The notes under the pieces were generated by a model. It saw nothing but the letters and a program-made list of their open reading frames with translations. It was not told where the DNA came from and ran no database searches. A stretch of DNA of 64,000 bases from Branchinecta lynchi. Its lineage: Eukaryota; Arthropoda; Branchiopoda; Anostraca; Branchinectidae. The stretch lies in assembly GCA_023053575.1 (NCBI GenBank), contig JAKZAP010000001.1, positions 12,416,849 to 12,480,848 of the forward strand. The letters are read 5' to 3'. Below, piece after piece: positions 24,306 through 36,900 of this stretch; position 1 is the first letter of the stretch, and each line of letters starts with the position of its first letter. Made by a program: the position numbers and the translations under genes.

Positions 24306-24694
24306 CAGGGACCCATACATTTCCTGTAATGAGTCGCCATTCAGGGGGCTTGTCATTTCCTATGCTTCTATGTTGCTATGTTGCCCGAGCCTCACCTAGT
24401 TTCCAAAAATTCCGCTTGGGTGGAATCGGCGTTCTTGCTCAGATATACAAAATTGCCAGCATGCAACCAGGTGCCTAAGCTAGGACAAAAGATCCAGGAT
24501 ACTCTTCCATCACAGAAAATATTCCTAGTTCAGCACATCAGCTGCGAAAAATTTTGTTTAGCTGGATAGTCGGTATTTTATCCCCCTGTGTATTTCTCGA
24601 ACTATCTGACGCTCGGTCAAGAGCGCATCAGAAATCTCTTATTGACAAGACGCCCCTGTATGGCGAGTCATAACAGGAAATGTATGGGTCCCCG
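24306..24694. mobile_element. hAT-like MITE (CAGGGACCCATAC ends)
   Basis: About 45-bp inverted ends beginning CAGGGACCCATACATTTCCT on the left and CGGGGACCCATAC on the right (read inward). The duplication is GTTACAC/GTTCCAC, 7 bp certain and 8 if one shared G is counted. Inactive, no ORF. Confidence 0.72.
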
Positions 24695-24910
24695 GTTCCA
24701 CTAAGCATTCTGATTTGATGAGATGCTGGGATTGAGAGTCTTACCGTTTCAGCTCCCCGAACCAGAGCATACGAGGATATGTCCTTAGCGAATGTAGGAT
24801 ATTCAGTTACAAACTAAAATCTAAGAATACGATCCTCCAGCAGGCAAGATGTGCTTTGAACTTTCTACAAGGCGTAGAGGTTTGAGGATTCAGTCGACAG
24901 CCGTCCGGTT

Positions 24911-25201
24911 CAGAGCAAAATCACTCTAGAGAGTAATGCGCGAACTTGAAAAAGTGACCCACAGTGACACTAGCTCAGCTTGAGGTCGCGAACATCTCTA
25001 CCGAAACTCGACCAGTCGTTAACGAGCGCTGGCTCTGATCCAGAGCAAAACAACTCTAGTCCGCCACTGCACACACGAACAGTCTGCCGAAGCTTCTCTC
25101 GCGAGGCGAGCTGGGCGGCACTGCGACGGAGGCCCATTTTTGATGCATGGGAAGGATAGGTCTTCCCTCTTCGCATTACTCTCTAAAGTTATTTTGCTCT
25201 G
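24911..25201. mobile_element. hAT-like MITE (CAGAGCAAAAT family), copy 2
   Basis: Same ends as the element at 301-648. The target duplication is GTCCGGTT (24903-24910) and GTCCGGTG (25202-25209). The interior shares GAACTTGAAAAAGTGAC with copy 1. No coding capacity. Confidence 0.8.
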
Positions 25202-25535
25202 GTCCGGTGGTCAATGTTGAAAAAGGTCGATTGTCACTTTTGCACGAACACCTTGGATTCCATTCATAAATACAGCACAGTTGGCCTTAGTCCAACGCAT
25301 ATCGTTAACCGACGCATACCATGGCCCATTGGGCTTTCCATGTACAATACATACATACATACATGTATATGCATATGCATGTTCCCTCTCTCACCGGGTT
25401 AGTTTGTTTCAAGGACATACCCCAATGGTTACCGTTTCTTTTCTCATATTCGAAGATCAGTCAACTCGCTTAAATCATTCTTTAACTTATTATGTTTTCG
25501 TCATGACAACGGTCCCCAGAAACAACAGTCAGGAT

Positions 25536-26638
25536 ACCAAACTGTCTCGACGAGGTCCCCCTGGAGCAAAAATAAAACCCCGGTTGAACAGGTTGAATGA
25601 GATAGGGAGCTATGGAACCATACATTTTAGGTCCGCTACTTTTTCTTGTAATGATTAACAGTACAGCTTCCGACCGACCGACAAGATGGAAATACTTTGA
25701 CGATCTGTCTCTTATTGAAATATGTGAAAAAGGAGAAAGTAGTGAAGCGGCCAATATAATTTCGCAGATACAGGCCGAAGCTTTAAATTCAGACATGGCT
25801 GTGAATGAAAATAAGTTTGCAGTCCTTACAATTTCTTTCCGGGAAGAAGGGTCAATTTTTTAACCTCCTATTCCAGATATTTGGCGTGTAAACAAAATAA
25901 AACTCCTCGGTCTAACTATATCAAACGATTTAAAATGGGAACTCCAAACGAAGGAAATCGTAAAGCGTGGACACACCGGCCTTCATATGCTGAAATTACT
26001 TGCTAAAAATAGGTCCCCTGAACAAGATTTGCTCCGTGTTTATGTTTCTTTTATACGTTCGGGGCTAGAATACCTGGTGGAAGCTTGGCACTTTAGCCTT
26101 ACTGAAGACCAGGCTTATGGGATCGAACAAATACAGAAACGTAGCCTACTAATTATGCCACGATCCCCCAAAATTCCTTACAATGAGCTCCTTCAGAAAT
26201 TTAAACTTGATTCCCTTGAGGCCCGTAGGTTGAAATTGTGCATGGCTTCCGATAAGAAAATGCTTGAGCACCCTAACCATAAGTAAGTACTTCCGCCACC
26301 GTTCAATACTCTATATGACTAAGTCCAAAACACGCCAGCGATCCTCGGGAAGAAGGAGTAAGCGTGTCCGTGCGACTCAAACTCAACGACTCAAATCCTG
26401 TGTCAGTCAATCACCGCGATCTTTGGCAGCATCTGTGACACCACTTCTACCTTTCTTCCGCTAGATACCCGGATTTGCATCGGCAAGGAGAGATAGTCAT
26501 CAAGCGTATACTGTCCGCGAACGACCTGCAAGAGCGGACTTAGTGGTGATCCCAAAACTCCAACACGTAAAATGTGACCATGTACGGTATGAAAAGACGC
26601 TTGTACCGTCTTTCGTTAAAATTCGTAATCTTATTTAG
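25536..26638 (+). pseudogene. CR1/L2-like LINE fragment (reverse transcriptase C-terminal half), broken
   Basis: The end of a non-LTR retrotransposon ORF2. RT pieces in order: SRRGPPGAK (compare GVPQGTK, 25536 on, different frame), LGPLLFLVMIN, then KYFDDLSL, which carries the YxDD catalytic box of reverse transcriptase. After these come KIKLLGLTISNDLKW, VYVSFIRSGLEYLVEAWH, IEQIQKRSLLIM and, near the 3' end, RERPARADLVVIPKLQ and TLVPSFVKIRNLI with a stop at 26636-26638. Breaks: a frame change and extra sequence near 25560-25620, an in-frame TAA at 25861-25863, and further frame changes after 26286. It is inactive. It would have supplied RT for target-primed reverse transcription of its own RNA. 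Two shorter pieces of the same family lie at 19700-19871 and 27195-27462. Confidence 0.85.
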
Positions 26639-27194
26639 TCTTTACTTTTGTATATGACGTTGAAATATTTATATATGAGTGTCTACATGTATATATTGTG
26701 ACTTCGAGACAAATTTGGATTTCACCACGATAGTTTAAAAAGAATAAAAGCGGCATCTATCTCTCTATCATAACAAAAGTAGATCGGATTAGAAGGTATC
26801 GTGTCTTTAGACACGATTCCTCACCCCCTATGCCTGCCTTGCCGACGGCCTCAATGAAATGTCTGACTATTTGGAGAGGTAGTAGTGGACAGTCTGGTGA
26901 AATTCCAAACTTCCCTTCGTTGGACACCTGCCTCGCCAGAGCCAGCTGCTTTCGTTAACAGCTACCTCTGTCACTGAGCCCCCTCCCCCCCCTCACGGAA
27001 TAGTCACTTTTCAAGGCTAACTACACATTTGCACATACCCTTGCGAGGTGATTGCCCCTACAGAGGACTGCGAAGTTTAAGACAGCTTACGCTAGGGGGT
27101 CAGGGGGTAGTTTGGAATTTTGCCAGAACTTGTAATAGGTTGGCACATTCTTCACTCCTTACGGAAATTTTTCGCGGATACCTGGCCGTACTAA
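26639..27194. other. LINE 3' flank, no gene
   Basis: Follows the LINE stop codon. Starts as LINE 3' UTR (A+T-rich to about 26780), then unassigned sequence with a C-rich run near 26985. Confidence 0.5.
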
Positions 27195-27462
27195 TTTTGT
27201 CACGATCCCAAAAATTCCTTACAATGCGCTCCTTCAGAAATTTAAACTTGAGTCACGTAGGTTGAAACTGTGCATGGCTTCCGGTAAGAACATGCTTGAG
27301 CACCCTATCCATAAGTACGTACTTCCGCCAACGTTCAATACTGCTCGCGAACGACCAGCAAGAGCGGCCTCAGTGGTGATCCCAAAACTCCAACATGTAA
27401 AATGTGACCATGTACGGTATGAAACCGTACCTGGCATTACTTCAAACTGCAGCAGACGATAG
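27195..27462 (+). pseudogene. LINE 3'-end fragment, third copy
   Basis: Contains KIPYNALLQKFKLESRRLKL, CMASGKNMLEHPIHK and ASVVIPKLQHVKCDHVRYET, near-identical to 26170-26290 joined to 26540-26600. It lacks the roughly 230 bp that separate those blocks in the other copy, so it is internally deleted or the other copy carries an insertion. It lies about 350 bp below the PDE stop codon. Confidence 0.7.
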
Positions 27463-27813
27463 GTAAATTTCCGACACGCAGTGACTAGACGATCAGGGGT
27501 TTTCTGTCTTTCATTCCATTCAGTCCACGACGGAGATATTATCTGATTTGGAATAAAACCACCATATTCAATCTGAAAAACCCACACGATTCTTGATGCC
27601 ATAGCCTTAAACGGATCCTCTCATTTTGCGTTTCCACATCCATGCTTTATCCATTTAGGTATTGGCGGCAGATTTGCTTTGCCTGTACTTCATAAAGAGC
27701 GAGCCTTGGTTACATCTGTCTAACATTTGAGGTACTTGGTTATAGTTCACTGCGGGAGCTCTCGCCCTGAGGCTGAGCTGAATAGTTAGGTCCAACGATA
27801 ATACTCGTCCAGG

Positions 27814-27945
27814 TCAGGTATTATCATTTTCATCATGCACCGGGATTCTTTCTTCTTGTTGCTTGACTAGATCAAGCCACCGGTTTCGATTGCTGAGACA
27901 GCCATCCCTTAACGGGGTAAGCCGGTCGGAAAGCGAAGCGAAAGC
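27814..27945 (-). CDS. Pde11: PDE exon g (last coding exon and stop)
   Basis: This phase-0 exon has 132 nt: 43 codons plus TGA at 27816-27814. The acceptor is TTTTTAG above 27945. It encodes [20 protein letters not shown] and [12 protein letters not shown], the C-terminal helix of the catalytic domain (compare the DGC-xNRxxW pattern of PDE5). A short polar tail ends in DENDNT. No strong AATAAA was seen below it; the nearest candidate is the weak variant GATAAA (minus strand) at 27651-27646. Confidence 0.88.
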   Translation of the reverse strand, partial: AFASLSDRLTPLRDGCLSNRNRWLDLVKQQEERIPVHDENDNT

Positions 27946-30900
27946 CTAAAAAGAAAAATTTAGCATTTACAATAAAGCTTCGTGAAATCTAAAACAGAGG
28001 CGAGCAACAGTAAGATAGCATACGGACCGTCTTTCCAAGTCAGAGTGTAGACTACTGGAACGTCCAACTATCTCAAGGAGTACTGAGCAAAGACAGTAAA
28101 AGTGGGAAAGACCGGAAACTCCCGTAAGCCCCACGAGTCACAACAATCAGCGCCATTTAGCGGTTGTTCTTTCGTTAAAAAATCGCTCTGTTGACAATTT
28201 CTTCCATCGCTTTCCGCAGAATCATCATCAAAGCACGTTTTGTTTATGATGAGCATTCTTTCTCCATTCAGATTTCATCTTTAATTGGAATAAAAATCAA
28301 GTAGGAAAGAATAAATCGCTCTTTTACGGAAAAAAAATATTGAATTCACGTTTTCGAATCAGTTAATGTTGACAGACATTACCTATTCACGCCCTCTTGC
28401 CTTGATTATATTAATCATCTACCGCTGGAATTGGACAAAGTCCAAACGCTAGGTGGAGATACAATCGATTTTCAGAGACCCGATTTTAGCGAAGTCACCG
28501 GTCTTTCCCACTATTATTGTCTTTGGTACTGAGTGACTCCAGCAACGCTTTCAACAATTCCTCACGCCGAAAAAATACATGGCAAACTGTGTTTTAGTAT
28601 CTATTAAGGCCAATGGCGGTTTCATATTATTTTCATATTCCAGCTAAATCTTTGAGTTGCACCCTTACACAGCTTTCAGGATTTATCTAGAAGCATCTAT
28701 GAGACGTTCGCTTCTCGATCCATAGGCCCAGACGAGACCTCTCGCGCCTCCCAAGTCCGTTCTCCTTCTGTTGTCACAAACGAGACAGGCACACATTGCA
28801 GGAGGTTTGCTTGTAACTTTTCGCCAGCATTTACGGTCTGCCAGTAATCTTGAGCCCGTCGACAGTGGACTCCTTTACTGTTCGTTTGAATGATAAATGA
28901 CCAGACAACAAGATCTCGTCGTCGCCTGGCTACATAATAACGAGTTATATGAACATGTTGGCTGGTGAACCAGGAAGTTTGGCCTTGATAGTTCTTTCTC
29001 GTTCATAGTACTCTTTCTCTAAAGGATCGTTCAGAATGAATCTGTTAAGCCTCAACTTGACGTACATGGAACGAGTTAAATTGTACTGATACTCGGTAGA
29101 AAGTCTACTTGTGGTTAGATTCAAACTATAGGCGTATTCTCGCCGTTCCCCGAGGACTCCACTTGAGGAGTCCCCGCGTTTCAGGGGACTCACTCCCCGT
29201 ATTCTCTCGAGGGGGAATGCTCCGATTATCATCACCATCATCAAAAAGGACTCCCTTTCAGATTCAGAGGGGAATCAATTTTTGCTGGTATTGGTGCAAT
29301 GTAAAATTCATTAAAAAGAATCAGAATAAACAAAACCAAAAATAAAGTGGATCCAGACTAATTTCGTCAACTGGACATTCTTTTTTCGAACAAAATCCAT
29401 TTTAGAAGCATTCCCCGTGTTCTCGTTGTTTTCCTAGGCGGAGTTCGCGTGGAGTGACTCCCAGAGGAGTCCTCGGGGAACGGCGAGAATACGCGTTATG
29501 CAAGTTTGAAAGGTCATTATGCCAGCTTGAAACCCCTTAAAGTACCCCTCGCCCTTACCCTATAGGTTCACACAGAGCAAATCGCGGCGACGAACGAGAT
29601 TTTTCAAGCGCAGCGACAGAAGATTTTTATCGCCTGAACGTTCACACTGAATTTTCTACGGCAACAGAATTCAACGCGAAAAATTTGAAAAAAATCCCTT
29701 TTCTCGCTTTTCATACAAAATGGGGTAGAGCTGAACAGCAATAGTTAATTTTTCTAAATGTGAATCATCGAAAGGGTCGTCCATGTTGCTGTTCCGTGCA
29801 TAAAATCGTACTGTCGCCCGATTAAAGTTGAATTTTCCCAACATTGAAAATCGCCTGACGAAGCAACAGAAATCGCCAATTTTGGCGACGAAAATCTCGA
29901 CGATGGCCGATATTGCCTCAGTGTGAACGTCTGTGTGAACCTAGGGTTATTAAGCCTTTTAGACCATCACTAGGCCTACCTCCAATGGAATTACAAACTT
30001 TAGAAATCCTGGCACTTAGCCATTTTGCCCTGTGACACCTTTGCTCTTTTTCAGGCGCGCGAGTATCCAAGTCAAGCAGCGCAAACTTCGCCAAAAGATT
30101 CAAGGGCCGCCGACAACTCTTTGAACAACAAGGGCATGAGAAGCTTCAACATGTTGTGTTTCATTTTGGAAAAGCTGGTTAGCCAAAAGATCTGTCTTGT
30201 GTTTTGGACCCCTTTTAATCACGGGCGAGCACACTTTTAAAATATTTTGTGTCCAGCATCCGCTTCGGAGAAGAGCATACCAGGACAGAGTCAACAAGCT
30301 CTAACAAGGCAACCGCTCATTTTACGGGGCAAGGATCGATATTTCCAAAAAATGATATTTTGAACCATTTCATCGTGAAAGATCATTTCTAGTGTAAGGA
30401 CTCTAAAGGAGCTTTAAAGCTCTTACATTTCTCGGTAGCCCAAAAGGACTCTGGCTCAGAAACCACTCAGCTTCTGAGTGCCATCTTGTCCGACAGCGCG
30501 ATCAGTACTGTCGAAAAAAGGACACCTACCTCGTAAACAGGGAGGCAGATGGCGTCTATGAAGCTGACTTGCATAGCTGGTAGTTGATCTTTCTTATCTC
30601 GGTTCATCATATCCTGGAAAAAGAAATACGAGTCCGTCAGTTTTTAAAAGGTCAGTTCTAAGTTTCCCTCCGGATTATTATCCTTAAGGATTCAACTGCA
30701 AAGAACTAAGAATTTTCTCTACCACCAGGATTCAATTGCAAAGCACTTCTTAGAATTTTCTCTGCACGACTTAATGCATTAGTCAAAACTTCCAGTACCT
30801 GACGGCTTATCATTTTTCTCTGGATTACTTAGCCTCTTTGGTTAAGGAACTTCAAAGCCCTTAAGTCAGTGACGTTTTAGTCAAGAGATCACACTAGAAC

Positions 30901-33900
30901 TGATTATCTAAAGGACTGCCTGCAAGACGGCTGTATTTCAGAGTAAGACAAGCTGAGCCTATTTGTCCGTTTTTCCTCTTGCAGATAAAGCTAAAAGAAC
31001 CTTTCCTCGTTTAAAGTAAAAGTGAAGGCCAAAGTTGTTCTACTATTCGTTTGATCAATAACCAGCACAATCCTCTTACGCATCTTACCCAGTGGTTCTC
31101 TTGTGACATAGCCAGTCGACCCGCTCAACTGTTATCATGATGCAGACACTTCAGATACTATAGAGTACACCGAGCCCTTATTTGATAACCATGGACACAT
31201 GCTGGGACATGCTGACAGGTGGTGCTTATAAATACATGTACACCTTATTCCCGAGAGGGGTACCAGTATACAGTACTTTGGCAACTAAACAAACCGAGGT
31301 TTGATGTTGACATTGAAATTGCTGTATACTGGCACCCCTTTGGGGAATAAGACCATTTGCTATATAAACTTACGATCGGTGTGATGTTGAATTCGTTTCG
31401 TTCTATGTCTCCCTGTTCGAAAAACTCGGCAGCTACGAGCTCAGCGACCTTATACTGAGTGTCCCACGGTTTTGTGATAGCGGCAACGTCGCAAGCAGTC
31501 ATCATCATCCCGCGAAGAAGCTCAAGATCTTCATCTTTCGAAAAATCGCTGACTCCACTATTGACTAGATTGAAAAAATCGGTACGTTTCCTGAAAGAAA
31601 ATCAATATACTCCTAATAGCCCATTCACACTTCCCGCCCACTGGGAAGAAGTCGGAGCGGACTGCCAGCAGAAGAGGCAAGTAGCCACTCCTGCTTCAAA
31701 GCTATGTCTGAGGGATGGGGTCCTAGTTGAATGGATCCGTTTACTTTGGTTATGTCGAATGATAAACGATTCGGTTGTCAGGCCACAATACAAACCAAAT
31801 AAGTGGATCTTTTTCTATTCACACTTACTTGGGCTGCGAGGATCTTTCGGGGCAATCTGCAACCCAGGGGACGAGAAATAAGTGCAGCTTCAAGCAGATG
31901 GGGGCAACTCCGGCCACTGGACATCTCTCGTTCCAAATAAGGATCCTTACTTGAAATGCACTTCCTTCTAATAACAATAATAATGTACTTCATTTCCGTA
32001 ATAGCTTGCATTATGCACGCTAGCACTGGATCGTCATTCACGCAAACAACATACGACAATTACATAAGTAGACATTTCATCTACTTGTAGGGGAGCTCGG
32101 GGTTCACCCGGACACTAATTTTCCTTTTCTTGCTGGGCCGCCATGTTTTGGCGGATTTACATCGTTTTTGTTGTCAAATGTGTAGAATGTCTGGGAGAAT
32201 AGCTGGTAATTTTTTCATTTCTTTGTCTACATAGGTTTTTTATTAAACATTTTTTTCTGTTTTTCAATTTGTCCGAACCAACCCCGTACCCATGGGGTTG
32301 ATTCGGACAGACCCTGGGTTGGTTCGAACATTATTTTTAATATACAATTTTTGAATGGACTTTATGTAAACATTTTAAAAAGTGGAAATGATAACATAGC
32401 ACCTCAAAAGTATATACAAAACTAAAGAAAACACATGGTTAAATATCCGAGGTTGCATTAAACCGAAAGTCCTTCATTTGTGCTTTCAGTTAATGTAGCA
32501 ATTACAGGGGCTTGTAATTTCAAATTTATGTCAGTGAAGATTCTACAGAAAGATGATTTTAGTCCAACTCTTGCGCAGTAAAAATATATTCAAGCCCCTC
32601 TTGGATTTTCTTTCAACGAACCTCCCTTTTTGTTCGACTTTCCCACATAAGAAACACATTGATTTGACCTTTTCCCAAATTGATCTTCACAAGGACAAAC
32701 AGCGTTTTTTCCCTCCTTGAACATTTCGTAAATATTAAACTCATTAAATACAATTTTTTTAATTTTTTACTTTGTCGACAATTCTACTACCTAAGTTTCT
32801 TTGGTTGTGGTCTACCCTTTTTAGTGTTCATTTTCTCAATTTGATAATCAATTCTGTTAACAACTAACACGATAAGGATTCTGATATTATCTTTGTATTT
32901 TTCCAACTCAATTTCGAGTTTTATGTGGTATCAAGTTGGCAAAAGTCTGTCCGAACCAACCCCTTGAAAACTATCCGAACCAACCCCACCCTTACTAAAA
33001 TAACAAAATGGCATACCACAGGAAAGTTAAGTGATCTATCTCGAAAATACTAAGCAGGCTATAAACCCTCATCACTAAGCTATGTCTTACCGTTTAATCA
33101 CCTTCCAGTTACCACTAATCTTTTCGGTATAGGTTTTCAACCTACCATGAGCTAAAAACTTTTACGTCAAGAAAACCAATTTGTTCAAGTTTTTGTCAGA
33201 ACCAGAAAAGCAATTACCACGAAAGTTTGGTACGAAGCATTAGATGACAAGACGTTATGTATATTTTTCAGATTTTAGTGACAACTTTTAGTATTGCGGG
33301 TGTCGAGACCAACCCCGTGTCCGATCCAACCCCGAGCTCCCCTACAACTTGAAAATATAATCTGACTTGACTAGAATTAAAATATTGGGTAAAATAAGGT
33401 ACAAAAGATTTCAGGTAACGATCTGTCGAGTCTTTCTAGTCTCTGGGAATCAGCGTCCCTCTGTCTCTGTCGCGTAATAGACCTGCTATTTGCTGTAGTC
33501 TCAAAGACAGGTAGAATGCACGATGAGCATGTGATGCCAGACACTTGCTCCCGAACGCTATTGTCAGTTGATGCCGCCTTTCAGCAACGGTTGGCAGGTC
33601 AAGCTTGACCAGGCCATCCTCATAAGAAAGATAACCTTCTCATTTCATCAAAAGCAAATGACTTGATAGATTTCGTGTGAAATGCAGTGCGATCAGAAAC
33701 ACAGCCATTACACTCTGCTGTAATGGCTGCTTTGATCCAATGCTAGCGAGTAAGAGTGAGTCTTCACCATCCGGAATCTGGGTTTCCAGATTTTTCGAGA
33801 TTTTTTTTTTCAATTTCTTCTGCGACATTTAAAAATTCCGGAAATCTGGAAGTTCAAAAGCCCCTTTTTTCCGGATTATTTTTATACGCTTGAACCGGTT

Positions 33901-36900
33901 CATATTCCAGATGCAATTTACAGAAGACGTCAAAGGATAATCTGGAAGCCCAGTTTCCGGAAGTTCCGGGAGGTGAAGAGGAGACCTAAGTTGCATGACC
34001 ATTTAGGGAAATTAAAGCTTATTAGTTTATGTTTGTACCACCTTTTTTTTTTTTTTTTAGTATGTTCGGAAGCTGCAACAGCACGTCTCTTCACCCTATT
34101 TCGACTATATCATTGGGTTTTAAAACTGGTTCTGGTCGGATTCTGGGCGAGCTACTTCCCAGGCAAGAAAATGAAGTAAAACGGATTCAGCATGTCTCCT
34201 TACCCCTAAATCAAACCTCTAATCAACTTTAGATTAAACTTTTACTTTTCACAGATTTTCCGTTTTTGCCGGATTCCGGGTGGACTACTTGTCCCGCGAG
34301 AATACAAAATTTCATATTCAGATTCAGCATGTCTCCTTGCCTCTAAACCGACCATCTCATTAGCTCTTAAAAAATATTTGTTTCGCCCGTTGAAACCCCT
34401 CCCCCACCCCTAAATATAGGGCTACAGAACACATCTTCGAACTTAGCCTGTACTTTGAACCTAAAGAGTGATCATGCCAAGATAGAACGAAATATATCAA
34501 CCCTTTGAGAGTTAACTTTTACGAAATCACACGTATCCTGATCCCAAAAACAAAAGCGTGGCGAGCACGAGACATCCATGAAGGGAAAAAGACCGGACCT
34601 CCATAATTATAAGATTCATCATTTAGTATTCAAATAGACCATCCTCAACAGAAGTTAACTCGTTTCCGGGACATAAGTCCGGAAGCTTTTAATTGTCACA
34701 CCATTTCCGGCCCTCCACTGATCTCGGTGTCAATACAAATCTTTCCGAACATTTGGCTAAGATCCAGCTGGAAGGAAGCCAGCCCTAATGAATACCAGAT
34801 TATGTTTTAAAGTGGTTATTTCTTCCTTATCTCTCAGAATCGCGTCAACGTGGACAAACCTTCGCCATCTAGCAGAAGTCGTTCGCCTCCGCCGTTACAT
34901 ATCAATAGTTCCGTTTTTTCAGATACCATGATATCTGATACCACGGTCTAGAGTCCTTTTCGCAGTTACCTTGGTTCAGTGGTAGAATGCTCTCTCTCTC
35001 TCTCTCTGTTTTTGCAGATAAAAATGACTATTATTGAGAAACAAACCTAAGGTTTCGATGGGATCCCAAAAATCTAACATTTGATTCAACCAATTGGGTC
35101 ATTTCTTCGCCATTCAGTCTTCGACGGATTCCTTGAATATTTTTAATGTTAAAATAAAGTTCAACAAGACCAAAGGCGTCGATGGGATCCCAACAATCTA
35201 ATATTTGATTTAGACAATTGGGTCTTGTCTTCGCCAGATCCAGTCTTTGCCAGGCTACTGATCAGAGAAAACCAAGTTCAGATATACCTCTATAGGCCAT
35301 ATCTATTTTGGCGATACTGACCGAGTAATAACTGCTTTGCTTGTGCCAAGTTTCCGGTTTCGCCCAAAATTTCAGCAAAAAAAGAAAATTCAGAAACAAA
35401 CCCAGCGTATCCCTTATAAAACAACATCTCATCAATTTTGAATAAAAGTTTGACTTAATAACAAATTTTCCCGTTTTGGCCGGATTCAGGGCAAACTAGT
35501 TGTCCGGCGAGAAAATGGTTTTCACCATCGTGTTCAGCATGTCTGTTTACACCTCAATCGAACATTTAATCAACTTCAAATGAAACTTTTACTTTTAACC
35601 AACTTTCCGGTTTTCACCGGATTCCGGACGAACTACTTGTTCGGCGAGAAAATGGTTCTCACCACAGTTTTCAGAATGTCTTCTTACCTCTAAACCGACC
35701 ACTTAATCAACTTCAAATAAATCTCTTACTTATAACCATTTTTCCGGTTTTTGCCGGATTCCGGACGAACTACTTGTCCGGCGAGACAACGGTTTTCACT
35801 ATCGTGCTCAATATGCCTTCTTACCCCATAACCGACTATCAGATTAGCTGTTAAAAAATATTTTGTTTGTCCCTTAATTTGAACCCCCACCCCTAAATGC
35901 AAAGCTACATAGCCCATCTACGAACTTCACCTTACCCTTGATTCAATGAATCCTCACAACAAGTTTCACCAAAATATCTCATTCCCTTCGAGAGTTATCG
36001 TGCTCACAGACAGACGGACATTTTTGCGATGTCATAGGTATCCCTCCACTTACATTTTGGGATCCCAAAAACGGATTCAGCATGTCTCCTTGCCCCGATA
36101 CGGAATCTCTATTCGATTTCAGAAACAACTTTGCTTCAACTAAATTTCCAGTTTCAGCCGAATTCCTGATGAACCATTTGTCCAGCAAGAAAACTAAGTT
36201 CAGATATGGATTCAGCGGACCTTACCCCCTTAGTGAATATCTTATTAGCTTATAAAACATACATGTTTTTACCGTAAATTCGAAACCCCTTCTCTGCCTC
36301 TAAAGATAGGACTAAAGGACCCATCTACGAACTTGACCTGTACTTTACCAGTGAATCCTGATTGAACAACATCCTCGCTTGAACAACATATTTCCTCGTT
36401 TGAACATTATATATCAACCCCTTCGACATTCAATTACACTGGATCTCTCTGACGTCCATAAAACAAACAAATGAATGTCGTCACCCACGCACAGAGCTAT
36501 ACTGGTTTGAGAATAAAGGGGTAGGGACTGCTATAGCGGAAAATCCAATGAATCCTCATTGAACATCATCCTCGCTTGAACGACATATTTCGTCGTTTGA
36601 ATATTATATATCAACCCCTTCAACCTTCGATTACACTAAATCTCTCAGACGTCCATAGAATAAGCAAATAAATGCCGTCATACACGCGTCATAAAGGGGT
36701 AAGGAGTGCTATAGCCGGAAATTGGTCGACAAATTTTGTGACCGGTTTTCACCGGATTCCGGGTGAACTACTTGTCCGGCAAGAACATAACTTTCATATT
36801 CGGATTCAGCATGTCTCCGATCGACTACAGCAATAGCTTTTAAAAAATATTTGTTTGCCCCTTAATCTGAACCTCCCTCCCCCACCCTAAATCTAGGGCT

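Noticed and set aside
27646..27651. Poly(A) signal for the PDE gene (GATAAA on the minus strand)
   Set aside because: A weak variant hexamer without supporting downstream element; not strong enough to list as a feature.
31459..31881. 140-codon + ORF
   Set aside because: It runs antisense across PDE exon e and its acceptor; the minus strand carries the family match.
34971..34990. tRNA gene
   Set aside because: Only the 5' half is present; no anticodon arm or T-arm follows.
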